A stretch of DNA of 64,000 nucleotides from positions 1-64,000 of the forward strand of contig JAUQVX010000003.1 in assembly GCA_039794565.1 (NCBI GenBank). The letters run 5' to 3'. The translations under genes and the position numbers were made by a program. The notes under the pieces are model-generated. The model ran no database searches and was not told the origin of the DNA. It was given only the letters and a program-made list of their open reading frames with translations. Shown here in pieces: positions 1 through 9,620 of the stretch. Positions within the stretch are counted from its first letter, which is position 1; each line of letters begins with the position of its first letter. This DNA comes from Gloeomargarita sp. SRBZ-1_bins_9. GTDB taxonomy: Bacteria > Cyanobacteriota > Cyanobacteriia > Gloeomargaritales > Gloeomargaritaceae.

Positions 1-2
1 GT

Positions 3-230
3 TTGAGGCGAGCGAATGCAGGTGCAGGGTGGGATAGCAGGCAGCTACGGGATAGGGATAGAGTGAGAGGCTGCACACCCGTTGACCGCTTCATCGTCAA
101 CGCTTTGGACGAGTGGGTTCAGGCTGTCAACGCGCATGGCGGCTTTGGTCGTTGGCACTGGGCGGTGGCGCGCCGCCTCAGCGAGATCGGGGACGTGCTG
201 GCGCGTGTCCAGACAGCAAGCACCACCTAA
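3..230 (+). pseudogene. Possible C-terminal remnant of a type III restriction/helicase-like protein
   Basis: The last 45 or so codons before the TAA at 228-230 read like the C-terminus of DEAD/type III restriction-helicase proteins, with a segment DEWVQAVNAHGGFGRW that I associate with that family. The part upstream of about position 85 does not look like protein of that family and the neighbouring frames are closed. This is therefore either the end of a gene broken by a frameshift or a leftover fragment running in from the left of the window. The identification rests on memory of the family and is weak. Confidence 0.3.
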
Positions 231-440
231 GGCGCAGGAGCACCTAAATCGGGCATACAAGCAAGGGTGGTCGTGCCAACAATCTTCTCTACCGTCCCCT
301 AGCCCTGTAGGGCTGTGTGTCCGCACCGAGGACATGCCTGTGGGCGCTCTTGTGGGCTCGTGTTCGACCTCCGGAGTAGAACCACCTTGCGCATCGTTCT
401 TCTCGCTCCAGTTGCACTTGCTTGCTACTTGCTCTCTTTA
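231..440. other. Non-coding gap left of guaA
   Basis: No reading frame in this stretch resembles a known protein. With the remnant to its left it looks like decayed sequence at the 3' end of the leftward guaA gene. I see no clear terminator hairpin with a T run. Confidence 0.4.
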
Positions 441-1988
441 TCACTCCCACTCGATCGTGCCCGGCGGTTTGGAAGTAATGTCATACACCACGCGGTTGAT
501 GCCCGGCACCTCGTTGACGATGCGATTAGCCACCACCTCCAGAAACTCATAGGGCACCTTAGCCCAGTCCGCCGTCATGCCGTCTTCGCTGGTGACCAGC
601 CGCAGGACAATCGGGTAGGCGTAGGTGCGTTTGTCCCCCATGACCCCCACCGAGCGCACCGGCAACAACACGGCAAAGGCCTGCCAAAGCTGGTTGTACA
701 ACCCATGCCGGTTGATCTCCTGCCGCACGATCCAGTCCGCCTCCCGCAGCATCTCCAGGCGTTCTGGCGTCACCTCCCCGATGATGCGAATGGCCAACCC
801 CGGCCCCGGAAACGGTTGCCGCTGCACGATCTCCTCCGGCAGTCCCAGGGAGCGGGCCACCTTGCGCACCTCGTCCTTGAATAGCCGCCGCAGGGGTTCA
901 ATCAGTTTGAACTGGAGATTTTTCGGTAGCCCCCCCACGTTGTGATGGCTTTTGATCTTGACCGCTACCCGCTCACCCGTTTGGGGGTCCACCGGCCCAC
1001 CCGCCGATTCGATCACATCCGGGTAGAGGGTCCCCTGGGCCAGGTAATCAAACGGCCCCAAGCGCTGGGACTCCCGCTCAAACACCTTAATAAATTCGTG
1101 GCCGATAATGCGCCGTTTTTCCTCCGGGTCGGTCACCCCCTTGATGGCCTCCAGGAACTGGTCCCGCGCATTGACATACTCCACCGGGATGTGAAATTGC
1201 TCGTGAAAGAGCTTCAACAACCGCTCCGGCTCCAGCTTGCGCATGAACCCCTGGTCAATAAACACACAGGTAAGCTGGTTGCCAATGGCCTTGTGCAGCA
1301 AAAAGGCTAGGGTGGACGAATCCACGCCCCCCGACAACGCCAGCAACACCCGCTTATGGCCCACCTTGGCCCGGATTTCGTTGATGGCCTCCTCCACAAA
1401 AGCGGCCGTCGTCCACGTCGGTTCACAGCCGCAGATGTGATAGACGAAATTGCGAATAATGGCCATGCCCCCCTGGGAGTGGGCCACCTCCGGGTGAAAT
1501 TGCACCCCGTAGAGGTTGCGCTCGTGGTGGGCAATGGCTGCGCAGGGACAATTTTCCGTATGGGCCAGGATGGCAAAACCCTCGGGCAACTGCACCACAC
1601 TGTCCCCGTGGCTCATCCACATGATGGTGCCGTCCTCCACATTGGTGAGCAAATCGGTGGGGTCGTCAATGTGCAGCGCCGCTCTCCCGTATTCCCCCAG
1701 GGCCGAGCGCACCACCTTGCCCCCCAACTGCTGCACCATCAATTGCATCCCATAGCAGACCCCCAGGATGGGGATGCCCAGGTTCCAAATTTCTGGATCA
1801 CATTGGGGTGCGCCCCGGTCGTACACAGAATTAGGACCGCCGGAAAGAATAATGCCCCGGGGTTGCAACCGACGTAGGGCCTCGGCGGTGGTGTGGTAGG
1901 GTAATAACTCGGAATACACCTGCGTCTCCCGAATCCGCCGGGCAATCAGCTCGGAATATTGGGAGCCGAAATCCAAAATGGCAATCAT
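441..1988 (-). CDS. guaA: GMP synthase (glutamine-hydrolysing)
   Basis: Converts XMP to GMP using ATP and glutamine in the cytoplasm, the last step of de novo guanine nucleotide synthesis. Counting from the ATG at 1988 (515 aa), the class I amidotransferase domain is N-terminal with nucleophile Cys78 (GVCYGMQ) and the His165/Glu167 pair in HPEVAHS. The ATP pyrophosphatase P-loop SGGVDSS lies at 219-225, and the C-terminal dimerisation domain ends in [10 protein letters not shown] start ten codons upstream (2018) is open, but the ATG at 1988 gives the usual N-terminus beginning at the first beta-strand. It is divergent from msrB, about 140 bases away. Full length with all key residues. Confidence 0.98.
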   Translation of the reverse strand: MIAILDFGSQYSELIARRIRETQVYSELLPYHTTAEALRRLQPRGIILSGGPNSVYDRGAPQCDPEIWNLGIPILGVCYGMQLMVQQLGGKVVRSALGEYGRAALHIDDPTDLLTNVEDGTIMWMSHGDSVVQLPEGFAILAHTENCPCAAIAHHERNLYGVQFHPEVAHSQGGMAIIRNFVYHICGCEPTWTTAAFVEEAINEIRAKVGHKRVLLALSGGVDSSTLAFLLHKAIGNQLTCVFIDQGFMRKLEPERLLKLFHEQFHIPVEYVNARDQFLEAIKGVTDPEEKRRIIGHEFIKVFERESQRLGPFDYLAQGTLYPDVIESAGGPVDPQTGERVAVKIKSHHNVGGLPKNLQFKLIEPLRRLFKDEVRKVARSLGLPEEIVQRQPFPGPGLAIRIIGEVTPERLEMLREADWIVRQEINRHGLYNQLWQAFAVLLPVRSVGVMGDKRTYAYPIVLRLVTSEDGMTADWAKVPYEFLEVVANRIVNEVPGINRVVYDITSKPPGTIEWE

Positions 1989-2125
1989 CTGCCGGTGAGC
2001 CAAGTCAACACCATCCACAGGCGCACCCTGTCCCAGCCACTACTCCCCCATTCTAACCCGCTGGCGGCGTGTATGAAGTTATGTTAAAAGGTATAGAAGA
2101 AACCCCTTATCAGGAAAGCAATCCT

Positions 2126-2548
2126 ATGGATTCGGCCCCGTTACCCCGCACTGAGGAAGAATGGCAGAAAGTACTCACGCCGGATCAGTTTCGTGTATTA
2201 CGGCAACATGGCACGGAACGCCCCGGTAGCAGCCCCTTGGACAAAAACTATGCTCCGGGTAAGTACTACTGCGCCGGTTGTGGGGCGTTGCTGTTTACCT
2301 CCGCGACCAAGTTCAACAGCGGCACGGGGTGGCCCAGTTTTTATGCGCCGGTGGAGGGAGCTATTGGCACCCGTGAGGATTTGTCCTACGGCATGCGGCG
2401 GATTGAGGTGCACTGCCAACGCTGTGGGGGACATTTGGGGCATGTGTTTCCCGATGGCCCTGCCCCCACCGGCCTGCGCTACTGTATCAATGGGGTGGCC
2501 CTGATTTTTGTCCCGGAAGGGGAGCCGGCGCCTGTGCTTCACCGTTAG
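2126..2548 (+). CDS. msrB: Peptide-methionine (R)-S-oxide reductase
   Basis: Repairs methionine-R-sulfoxide in oxidised proteins using thioredoxin-type reductants. From the ATG at 2126 (140 aa) the two zinc CxxC pairs are Cys49/Cys52 and Cys97/Cys100. The catalytic cysteine is Cys120 in the RYCIN motif, so this is a selenium-free enzyme. The start is chosen because AGGAAA lies about eight bases upstream; an upstream start at 2069 would add 19 unconserved residues. recR follows nine bases downstream, so the two genes are probably co-transcribed. Cyanobacteria need this repair because photosynthesis generates reactive oxygen. Confidence 0.95.
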   Translation: MDSAPLPRTEEEWQKVLTPDQFRVLRQHGTERPGSSPLDKNYAPGKYYCAGCGALLFTSATKFNSGTGWPSFYAPVEGAIGTREDLSYGMRRIEVHCQRCGGHLGHVFPDGPAPTGLRYCINGVALIFVPEGEPAPVLHR

Positions 2549-2557
2549 GAACTGCCC

Positions 2558-3157
2558 TTGAGTGCTGCCTACACCCGTCCCCTGGCGCGTCTGATTGAAC
2601 GGTTGCAACGGCTGCCTGGGATCGGCCCCAAGTCGGCCCAACGGCTGGCCCTATACATCCTCAAGCAACCGGAGGCGGAGGTGCAGGCCCTGGCCCAGGC
2701 ACTTCTGGAGGCCAAACAACAGGTGGGCCATTGCCAAATCTGCTATCACCTATCGGCGGAACCGGTGTGTGACATCTGCGCCGACCCAGACCGGGATGAT
2801 GAGGTCATCTGTGTGGTGAGCGACTCCCGGGATGTGATGGCCCTGGAAAAAACCCGCGAGTACCGGGGCAAGTACCACGTCCTGGGGGGGGTGATTTCCC
2901 CGATGGATGGCATCGGCCCGGAGCAACTCACCATCGCTGCCCTGGTGAAACGGGTGGGGGAACGGCCCATCAAAGAAGTCATCCTAGCCCTCAGCCCCAC
3001 GATCGAAGGGGAGACCACCATTTTGTACCTGGGGCGTCTGCTCAAACCCCTGACCCGGGTGACGCGGATTGCCTTTGGGTTGCCGGTGGGGGGGGATTTG
3101 GAGTACGCCGATGAGTTGACCCTGGCCAAAGCCCTGGAGGGACGGCGGGAGCTTTAG
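2558..3157 (+). CDS. recR: Recombination mediator protein RecR
   Basis: RecR works with RecO (and RecF) to load RecA on single-stranded DNA at gaps. The 199-residue protein has an N-terminal helix-hairpin-helix ([14 protein letters not shown]), a zinc finger with Cys59, Cys62, Cys71 and Cys74, and a Toprim domain starting near residue 85 ([12 protein letters not shown]), ending in the usual C-terminal Walker-like region. The start codon is TTG at 2558, preceded by AGGAAC; no in-frame ATG gives the family N-terminus. Length and motifs are normal. It lies between msrB and an exoribonuclease in one orientation. Confidence 0.95.
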   Translation: MSAAYTRPLARLIERLQRLPGIGPKSAQRLALYILKQPEAEVQALAQALLEAKQQVGHCQICYHLSAEPVCDICADPDRDDEVICVVSDSRDVMALEKTREYRGKYHVLGGVISPMDGIGPEQLTIAALVKRVGERPIKEVILALSPTIEGETTILYLGRLLKPLTRVTRIAFGLPVGGDLEYADELTLAKALEGRREL

Positions 3158-3201
3158 GGGGGCAATAATATATATAGACACCAAAAGGGCTTTGGAGGCG
3201 T

Positions 3202-5196
3202 GTGGAGAAAGGCACGCTGATTGAATTTGAAACCGATGGGGAGACCCGGCTGGGGGTGATCCAGCGCCCGGATGGCAAAAAGAACTGGATTGCCGCCGAT
3301 GCCCAGGGGCGGACCTACAGCGTACACCCCCGCCAGATCAGTTTTGTGGCCCTAGGCCGTTCCTATACCGTCGAGGATATCGCCGACTTTGCCCAAACCG
3401 CCGATGCCTACACCGACCCGGACGCCCTAGAGGTGGCCTGGGAATTGCTCAGCAGTGAAAACCGGCTGGTGAATCCCGAAGAATTGGCCCAGCTACTGTT
3501 TAACCAAACCGACCCCCCCTTGTGCTACGCCGCCCACCGCCTGTTGCGCCAGGACCGGATTTTCTTCAAGCAAAAGGGGGCATACTACGAACCCCGTCCC
3601 CCCCAACAGGTCCAGGACATCCGCCACCAACTCCAAAAGGCAGCGCAAAAACAACAGGAAACCCAAGCGTTTTACACCAAAGTCCACCAAGCGCTGGCGG
3701 GGGAAACGGTGACCTGGACGGCCAAGGAACGGCAAATTTTGGAACAGGTGGAACAGTTTGTTATCGTAGAGGGGCAACCGGCGCGTGCTGTGGCGGAACT
3801 GCTAACCCAGTTGAACCGGGGGGTGACCCCAACCGAAGCGCGAGGGCTGCTGGTCGCCCTGGGCTGGTGGCATCCCCACGAGAATCTGGCCCTCCGCCGT
3901 AGTTCCGTGCCCACCACCTTTCCCCCCGCCGTTTTGGAGGCGGCCGCTATGCGCCTGGACCACCCGCCCCCGGACCCCGATGCCCCCTGGCGTCAGGATT
4001 TGACGGGTCTGAAGGTCTATACGATTGACGACAGCAGCACCCAGGAAATTGACGATGGCCTGAGCTGGGAACGACTCCCCGATGGCCAGGAACGCCTGTG
4101 GATTCATATCGCCGACCCGTCCCGCTGGTTGACGCCGGGGGATGTGCTCGACCAGGAGGCCCGCCGCCGCAGCACCAGCGTTTATCTGCCTACCGGGGTC
4201 ATTCCCATGTTTCCCGAGGCCCTGGCCACCGGTCCCATGAGCCTGCAGCAGGGTCAAACCTGTTGCGCCCTCAGTTTTGCGGTGACATTGGACCCCGCGG
4301 GGGCGGTTGCCGACTACCGGATCATGCCCAGTTGGGTGCGCCCCACCTACCGGCTCACCTACGACGACGTGGATGAACTGTTGGCGTTGCAGGAGTCCAA
4401 CGAAGGGGAGTTGTCGCACCTGTACCGGTGGGCGCAGCGGCGCTTGGCCTGGCGCTTGGCCCAGGGGGCGATCCAGATTCAGATGCCGGAGGCGACCATC
4501 CGGGTGGTGGATGACCAGGTGGACGTGCAAGTGCAGCAGCCATCCCCCGCTCGCCTGCTGGTGGCGGAAATGATGATCCTGGCTGGGGAGGTCACCGCCC
4601 GCTATGCCCAGGCCGCCGGGTTGCCTATGCCCTTTCGTTCCCAAGCCCAGCCAGAGTTGCCCCCGGAGGAAGAACTCCAGCAACTGCCGAGTGGGCCGGT
4701 GCGCACCTTGGCCATCCGCCGCTGTCTGACTAAAAGCGAGGTCAGTGTAACCCCCGGTCGCCACGCCAGTTTGGGCTTAGAGGCCTATGTGCAGGCGACA
4801 TCCCCCATCCGGCGCTACGGGGATTTGCTGGCCCACTGGCAACTGAAGGCCCACCTGCGGGGGGAACCACCGGTTTTCGATGCGACCCAATTGCAAACCA
4901 TCCTCCAGGGGGTGACAGCGGCAACCCAGGAAGCCAGCGCTGTGGAACGCCAAACCAACCGCTACTGGAGCTTGGAGTACCTGCGCCGCCATGCCGATAC
5001 CATCTGGACGGCGGTGGTCCTGCGCTGGCTGCGAGAAGAGGGGGACCTGGTGCTGGTGCTGCTGGAAGAATTGGGGCTGGAATTGTCCATGCGGGTGCAA
5101 CGGTCGGTGAAATTGGGAGAGCAACTCCGGGTGAAGGTGACCCATGTGGACCCCTACCGGGATGTCATCCATTTGCAGGAGGTCACCGGCCCCTAA
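3202..5196 (+). CDS. RNB-domain exoribonuclease (RNase II/R family)
   Basis: A 3'-5' hydrolytic exoribonuclease that degrades or trims RNA. The 664-aa protein has an N-terminal RNA-binding region, then the RNB catalytic domain with the acidic signature around residues 274-285 (TIDDSSTQEIDD), where the magnesium-binding aspartates lie. The loop RRSTSVYLPTGVIPMFPEAL is also family-typical, and a C-terminal S1-like segment ends at DVIHLQEV. The length fits the shorter cyanobacterial RNase II type rather than long RNase R. The start is GTG at 3202 with GGAGG just upstream, at rather tight spacing. recR ends 44 bases before it. The exact RNase II versus R assignment is uncertain. Confidence 0.92.
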   Translation: MEKGTLIEFETDGETRLGVIQRPDGKKNWIAADAQGRTYSVHPRQISFVALGRSYTVEDIADFAQTADAYTDPDALEVAWELLSSENRLVNPEELAQLLFNQTDPPLCYAAHRLLRQDRIFFKQKGAYYEPRPPQQVQDIRHQLQKAAQKQQETQAFYTKVHQALAGETVTWTAKERQILEQVEQFVIVEGQPARAVAELLTQLNRGVTPTEARGLLVALGWWHPHENLALRRSSVPTTFPPAVLEAAAMRLDHPPPDPDAPWRQDLTGLKVYTIDDSSTQEIDDGLSWERLPDGQERLWIHIADPSRWLTPGDVLDQEARRRSTSVYLPTGVIPMFPEALATGPMSLQQGQTCCALSFAVTLDPAGAVADYRIMPSWVRPTYRLTYDDVDELLALQESNEGELSHLYRWAQRRLAWRLAQGAIQIQMPEATIRVVDDQVDVQVQQPSPARLLVAEMMILAGEVTARYAQAAGLPMPFRSQAQPELPPEEELQQLPSGPVRTLAIRRCLTKSEVSVTPGRHASLGLEAYVQATSPIRRYGDLLAHWQLKAHLRGEPPVFDATQLQTILQGVTAATQEASAVERQTNRYWSLEYLRRHADTIWTAVVLRWLREEGDLVLVLLEELGLELSMRVQRSVKLGEQLRVKVTHVDPYRDVIHLQEVTGP

Positions 5197-5327
5197 ACTG
5201 TGCCGCCCCGGCTATTTTCATAAAAATTTTCGGTGGTACTCGGGGACGGGAAAACGCCTGGGTTAGAATCAGGGTGGTGAGGGAATGCCAAAAAACGTAA
5301 TGGTTGGTCGGTGCAGGGGGGTTCAGG

Positions 5328-5789
5328 ATGACGATTGATACATCAGATTTGAGCTTGACAGACCGCCTAATGTTCCTGCGGAATGTACCGATTTTTCGGG
5401 GGATCAATGATTACGATTTCCTGCGGGATTTGGCGGAGCAAATGATGGAACTGCGCTTTCAACCAGGGGAAACGATTTTTGAGCGGGGGGACATCGGTCA
5501 ACTGTTTTACATCCTCTCGGCGGGCCAGGTGAAGATTCACATCGGCGAGGTGGAGTTGGCCCGGTTGGAGGCTGGTGCCTACTTTGGGGAGATGTCCCTT
5601 TTTGACAGCGAACCCCGCTCGGCGTCGGTGACCGCGTTAACCCCCTGCACCTGCCTGTGTCTGTCCCAGCCGCAAATGCAGGAAGCCATTCTCAACAACC
5701 CGGCCATTGCCCTGAATATCATCCAGAACCTGTGTCAACGGATTCGGCGGCTCAACCAGTTGGTCAGCGTGGGGACCTATGCAGCTTAG
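5328..5789 (+). CDS. Cyclic-nucleotide-binding domain protein
   Basis: A 153-residue protein that is almost entirely one cNMP-binding (Crp-like beta-barrel) domain, with the phosphate-binding cassette GAYFGEMSLFDSEPRSASVT. It has no DNA-binding helix-turn-helix, so it is not a Crp-type regulator. It probably acts as a stand-alone sensor or as an adaptor for a partner. The ATG at 5328 is preferred over 5304 because it starts the recognisable helix and follows a G-rich Shine-Dalgarno. Its last 11 bases overlap the start of the cation exporter gene, suggesting translational coupling and perhaps a regulatory link. Confidence 0.85.
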   Translation: MTIDTSDLSLTDRLMFLRNVPIFRGINDYDFLRDLAEQMMELRFQPGETIFERGDIGQLFYILSAGQVKIHIGEVELARLEAGAYFGEMSLFDSEPRSASVTALTPCTCLCLSQPQMQEAILNNPAIALNIIQNLCQRIRRLNQLVSVGTYAA

Positions 5790-6669
5790 CCGGGGCGGTC
5801 AGGTCAAGCGGGTACTGCGCATCGTGCTGGGCTATAACTTGGCCATCTTCGGGGTGAAACTCGCGGTGGGCTTGGGGACCGGTTCCCTGGCGATCGTGGC
5901 GGATACCCTGCACAGCTTGACCGATTGCCTCAGCAGTGGAGTGGGCCTGGTGACCCAGAGCTGGGCTAAACCGGAGCCGGACCGGGAACACCCCTACGGC
6001 CACCAGAAATTTGAGGCGGTGGGGGCGCTGGTGATTGCCGTGTTGCTGGGGGTGGTGAGTTTTGAGGTGATCCAGCAGGCGGTGGTGCGGCTGATGGCAG
6101 CAACCCCTCCACCCCGTTTTCGCCTGGCGGATTTCGCTTTGTTGCTGCTGGTGTTGCTGGTCAACAGCGCCATCACCTGGTACGAGTACCAGCAGGGCCA
6201 ACGGCTGGACAGTCCCATCCTGCGGGCGGATGCCCTACACACCCTGGGGGACCTGTGGATCAATCTCACGGTGCTGGTGGGGATGGCGGGGGTATTGGCC
6301 GGCTGGACCTGGCTGGATACGGTGTTGGCGATTCCAGTGGCGGCCTTGGTGCTCTACAGCGGCTGGCGGATTCTAACCATCAACTTGCCCTGGCTGGTGG
6401 ATGCGATGGCGATTGCGCCGGAGGCCATTGCTCGCCTGGCAACCCAGGTGCCCGGGGTCGAGAGTTGCCACGACATTTCTTCCCGGGGGGTGGTGGGACG
6501 GCAGGTGTTTATCGAATTGCACCTGGTGGTGACAACCCAGGATTTAACCACCGCCCATCGGGTGAGCGAGCAGGTGGAGGCCCTGTTGCAAAAACACTAC
6601 GGCCCGGCCCGGATTACCATTCACATCGAACCGAGTCCCGGTGATTTGCCAGCGGAGCCGACCGGTTGA
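5779..6669 (+). CDS. Cation diffusion facilitator family metal transporter
   Basis: A CDF exporter of divalent metals (zinc, cobalt, manganese or iron class) in the inner membrane, using proton exchange. The 296-aa protein has about six membrane segments, then a cytoplasmic C-terminal metal-sensing domain. The metal-site pairs are visible in DTLHSLTDCLSS (TM2) and DALHTLGDLWINL (TM5), both the HxxxD form. The HPYGHQKFE loop between TM2 and TM3 is family-typical. It overlaps the upstream cNMP-binding gene by 11 bases. The metal cannot be predicted with confidence; HD-HD site pairs are found in zinc and related exporters. Confidence 0.92.
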   Translation: MQLSRGGQVKRVLRIVLGYNLAIFGVKLAVGLGTGSLAIVADTLHSLTDCLSSGVGLVTQSWAKPEPDREHPYGHQKFEAVGALVIAVLLGVVSFEVIQQAVVRLMAATPPPRFRLADFALLLLVLLVNSAITWYEYQQGQRLDSPILRADALHTLGDLWINLTVLVGMAGVLAGWTWLDTVLAIPVAALVLYSGWRILTINLPWLVDAMAIAPEAIARLATQVPGVESCHDISSRGVVGRQVFIELHLVVTTQDLTTAHRVSEQVEALLQKHYGPARITIHIEPSPGDLPAEPTG

Positions 6670-6698
6670 TACAGTAGAACCAAAACGAGGACAGACCC

Positions 6699-7070
6699 AT
6701 GGTCAGTACGCCAGAAATGTGGTTGCAGCAGGGATTCCGGGCCTTGTTGGGTTGCGCTAGCACCGTGGTGGAGTGGGTGCAGGATGAGCAAAAACGCCAG
6801 GCCCAACTCCAGCAATGGCAGCGGGAGATGCAGCAACTGGTGCAGGAGTTAGTCGCCAAGGGGGAAAAAACCGAAGCGGAGGCCCGGGAATTTGTCGAAC
6901 GCCTGTTTGGCCGTCAGACTTCGCCGCCGCCGGCATCTCCACCCGTGGAGGTCACCATTCAAGAGGACAACCCACCCACCCAGGCGGCGGCCCAATTGCA
7001 GGAACTGACCCAGGAGCTGGCTGCGTTGCGGGAATCCCTAGAACAATTGCGCCCGGATGACCCTGCTTAA
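6699..7070 (+). CDS. Phasin-like coiled-coil protein
   Basis: A 123-aa soluble protein with an N-terminal hydrophobic amphipathic helix, then Gln/Glu-rich helices and a C-terminal leucine-heptad segment (LQELTQELAALRESL). The middle is proline-rich (PPPASPPVEV). The pattern, including a segment like KGEKTEAEAREFVERLF, resembles the small phasin/polyhydroxyalkanoate-granule-associated family that is widespread in cyanobacteria even without PHA synthesis. No PHA gene is in the window. The assignment is by pattern only; it could be another coiled-coil structural protein. The ATG is 29 bases after the CDF gene, so the two may share a transcript. Confidence 0.7.
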   Translation: MVSTPEMWLQQGFRALLGCASTVVEWVQDEQKRQAQLQQWQREMQQLVQELVAKGEKTEAEAREFVERLFGRQTSPPPASPPVEVTIQEDNPPTQAAAQLQELTQELAALRESLEQLRPDDPA

Positions 7071-7117
7071 AGGGGGGGCTTCTGCTAGAGTGGGGGTAGT
7101 TTGCCTAGAGGAGGCCG

Positions 7118-9316
7118 ATGCCCCATCCCCTCTACATCGCCTTTATCTGGCACCAGCATCAACCGTTCTATAAAAGCCTGCTCACCGGGGAATACCGGCT
7201 GCCCTGGGTGCGTTTGCACGGCACTAAAGATTATTTGGATTTGTTGTTACACCTGACCCGTTACCCCACCTTCCATCACACCATTAACCTGGTGCCGTCG
7301 CTGCTGGTGCAAATCGAGGACTACGTCCAAGGGCGGGCCATGGACCCCTACCTGGCCGTGAGCCTGAAGGCCGCTGCTGACCTGAACGAATGGGAGCGCC
7401 ATTTTGTCGTCACCAGTTTTTTTGATGCCCCCCACCGCACCATGATTGACCCCTACCCGACCTATCGCCGCCTGTACGAGCAGGTGCAGACCAAGGGACG
7501 GGCCTGGTGTCTGGAAAACTGGTCGCTCCAGGATTTTGAGGATTTGTTGATGTGGCACAACTTGACCTGGCTGGACCCCCTGTTCCGGGAACGTCTGGAT
7601 GTGCAAACCTGGTACGAACGCGGGCAAGGGTTTACTCTGGCGGACCGGCAGGCCCTCTGGCAAATCCAACGGGAGATTCTGGCCCAGATCATCCCGGAGC
7701 ATCGCCGCTGGCAGGAGGCCGGTGTGATCGAACTCACCACCAGTCCCTATACTCACCCCATCCTACCCCTGTTGGCGGATACGGAGTCGGCGCGGGTGGC
7801 CGTTCCCCAATTACCTTTACCGCAACAGCGGTTTTGCTGGCCCCAGGACGTTAGTTGGCAATTGGAAAAGGCATGGGCCCATTATCAACAGACCTTTGAC
7901 TGTACTCCCAGGGGGCTATGGCCGTCGGAACAAGCAGTGAGTCCGGCGATTCTCGAGCCGGTGGTGCGCCAGGGGTTTCGTTGGTTGTGCAGCGATGAGG
8001 GGGTGCTAGCCGCCAGCTTGCGCCGACCCATCGAGCGGGATGGTCAAGGGCAGGTCCTGGCGCCGGATGACCTCTATCGTCCCTACCGCATGTCCACCCC
8101 CGCCGGGGACTTGGCCCTGGTCTTCCGGGACCATCGGCTCTCGGATTTGATTGGGTTTTCCTACTGTCATGTGCCGGTGGAAAAGGCGGTGGCGGATTTC
8201 GTAGGCCGGTTGGGGCATATTCACGCCCGCGCCCAGGAGGAAACAACCGCCAACGACCCCTGGCTGGTGACCATTGCCTTGGATGGGGAAAATTGTTGGG
8301 AGCACTACCCCCAGGATGGGGGGCCGTTTTTGGAGGCCTTGTTCAGCGCCTTGAGCCGGGACGAACGATTTTGCGGGGTAACGGTATCGGAGTTTTTGGC
8401 CCAGTTTCCGCCCCGGGTTACCCTGGAGCACTTGCACAGCGGGTCGTGGATTGAAGCTAGTTTCACTACCTGGATCGGCGACCCGGTGAAAAATCGGGCG
8501 TGGGATTACCTAGCCCAGGCGCGGGCCGTTTTCGCAGGGGTGGAGCGACCCTCGGCGGCGGCCTGGGAAGCTTTAGCAGCGGCGGAGGGATCGGATTGGT
8601 TCTGGTGGTTCGGGGCGGGGAACAGTTCCCGGCTGGACCCGGTGTTTGATGCCCTGTTTCGGGAGCATTTGCAGGCCTTGTATCGGTATCTGGGACAAAC
8701 ACCCCCGGACGTCCTGGATTACCCCTTAGAACCCCAGCAATTTCCTGGAGATTATCCGCCGGAGGGGTTGATCCATCCAGTCATTGATGGGCAGGGGGAT
8801 GAGCAGGACTGGTTCCAGGCGGGTCTGGTGCGGGTAGGTACGGCGCGGGCCACGATGTACCAACGGCATCCCATCGAGGCGATTCGCTACGGCGCCGACC
8901 ATTTGCATTTCTATGTGCGGGTGGACTTTCAACCGGAGTTTTTACCGGCCAAGGCGGATTTCACCAGCTTGCACCTGGTCTGGTTTTATCCGGGACAGTT
9001 GGGACAGACCAGCCCGATTCCCCTGGCGGAGGTGCCGGACATTCCCCCCTGTAACTACCGCTTCCGCCATCACCTGGGGGTCCATTTGCAGGAACGGTTT
9101 TGCTGGTTGGCGGTGGCCGGCCCTGACGATACCTGGATACCCCAACCCACCACCAGTCAGATGGCCCTGGGGAGCTGCTTGGAAATTGCCGTGCCCTGGG
9201 GGGAGTTGCAGGTGGCTCCTAATTGGTCCGTGTCTCTACTGCTGGTGCTGGGTCGGACGGGACAGTTTCGGGGGTACTTGCCCGATCAGGGCTTGTTGAA
9301 CTTGGCGGTACCGTGA
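7118..9316 (+). CDS. Glycoside hydrolase family 57 protein (amylase/amylopullulanase type)
   Basis: Acts on alpha-glucans such as glycogen, either hydrolysing or transferring alpha-1,4 or 1,6 linkages. The 732-aa protein starts with the GH57 motif FIWHQHQPFYK. It carries the nucleophile region GLWPSE (Glu271) and the acid/base region IALDGENCWEHYP (Asp389), then a long C-terminal beta-rich domain. There is no signal peptide, so it should act in the cytoplasm on storage glycogen. A strong GAGGAGG ribosome site precedes the ATG. Its last 98 bases overlap the 3' end of the oppositely oriented hli gene. GH57 subfamilies differ in product, so the exact reaction is not settled. Confidence 0.9.
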   Translation: MPHPLYIAFIWHQHQPFYKSLLTGEYRLPWVRLHGTKDYLDLLLHLTRYPTFHHTINLVPSLLVQIEDYVQGRAMDPYLAVSLKAAADLNEWERHFVVTSFFDAPHRTMIDPYPTYRRLYEQVQTKGRAWCLENWSLQDFEDLLMWHNLTWLDPLFRERLDVQTWYERGQGFTLADRQALWQIQREILAQIIPEHRRWQEAGVIELTTSPYTHPILPLLADTESARVAVPQLPLPQQRFCWPQDVSWQLEKAWAHYQQTFDCTPRGLWPSEQAVSPAILEPVVRQGFRWLCSDEGVLAASLRRPIERDGQGQVLAPDDLYRPYRMSTPAGDLALVFRDHRLSDLIGFSYCHVPVEKAVADFVGRLGHIHARAQEETTANDPWLVTIALDGENCWEHYPQDGGPFLEALFSALSRDERFCGVTVSEFLAQFPPRVTLEHLHSGSWIEASFTTWIGDPVKNRAWDYLAQARAVFAGVERPSAAAWEALAAAEGSDWFWWFGAGNSSRLDPVFDALFREHLQALYRYLGQTPPDVLDYPLEPQQFPGDYPPEGLIHPVIDGQGDEQDWFQAGLVRVGTARATMYQRHPIEAIRYGADHLHFYVRVDFQPEFLPAKADFTSLHLVWFYPGQLGQTSPIPLAEVPDIPPCNYRFRHHLGVHLQERFCWLAVAGPDDTWIPQPTTSQMALGSCLEIAVPWGELQVAPNWSVSLLLVLGRTGQFRGYLPDQGLLNLAVP

Positions 9317-9587
9317 GAGACATCTGCTTGGCGTATCCCACCGCGTAATAGCCCAGCATGGTGGCAATCGTCAAGGCGAGTAACAACAGTACCACCACCA
9401 ATGCCTGACCCCGCTCAGTGAGCCCCATTTGCGCCAACTGCCCCTTGCCGGTGGTGATTTCCCCCACCACTAAACAGACCATCCCGATCATCGCCAGCCG
9501 CCCGTTCCACTTCTCGGCCACATGGGTAAAGCCAAACGTACCTTCACCCGTGGGATTCACATTCACCTTGTCCAACAACCGCCGCAT
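9219..9587 (-). CDS. High-light-inducible CAB-like protein with extra membrane helix
   Basis: A thylakoid membrane protein of the Hli/SCP family, which binds chlorophyll and carotenoids and protects photosystem assembly under strong light. The CAB motif is FGFTHVAEKWNGRLAMIGM, with the conserved Glu and Arg and the Asn needed for chlorophyll binding. The protein (122 aa from the ATG at 9587, preceded by GAGG) is longer than typical single-helix Hlips. It has a second predicted membrane helix (ALVVVLLLLALTIATMLGYYAVG) and a Ser/Pro/Thr-rich tail, which lies within the overlap with the GH57 gene. A candidate HLR1 site lies upstream. Confidence 0.88.
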   Translation of the reverse strand: MRRLLDKVNVNPTGEGTFGFTHVAEKWNGRLAMIGMVCLVVGEITTGKGQLAQMGLTERGQALVVVLLLLALTIATMLGYYAVGYAKQMSLTVPPSSTSPDRASTPETVPSDPAPAVETRTN

Positions 9588-9620
9588 GTTCTGCCTCAAC
9601 GTCACCACTTGTGACAAATT

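Noticed and set aside
3802-4764. A 320-codon frame antisense to the RNB exonuclease gene
   Set aside because: A frame shadow of a GC-rich gene; rich in Gln/His/Gly/Pro without domains.
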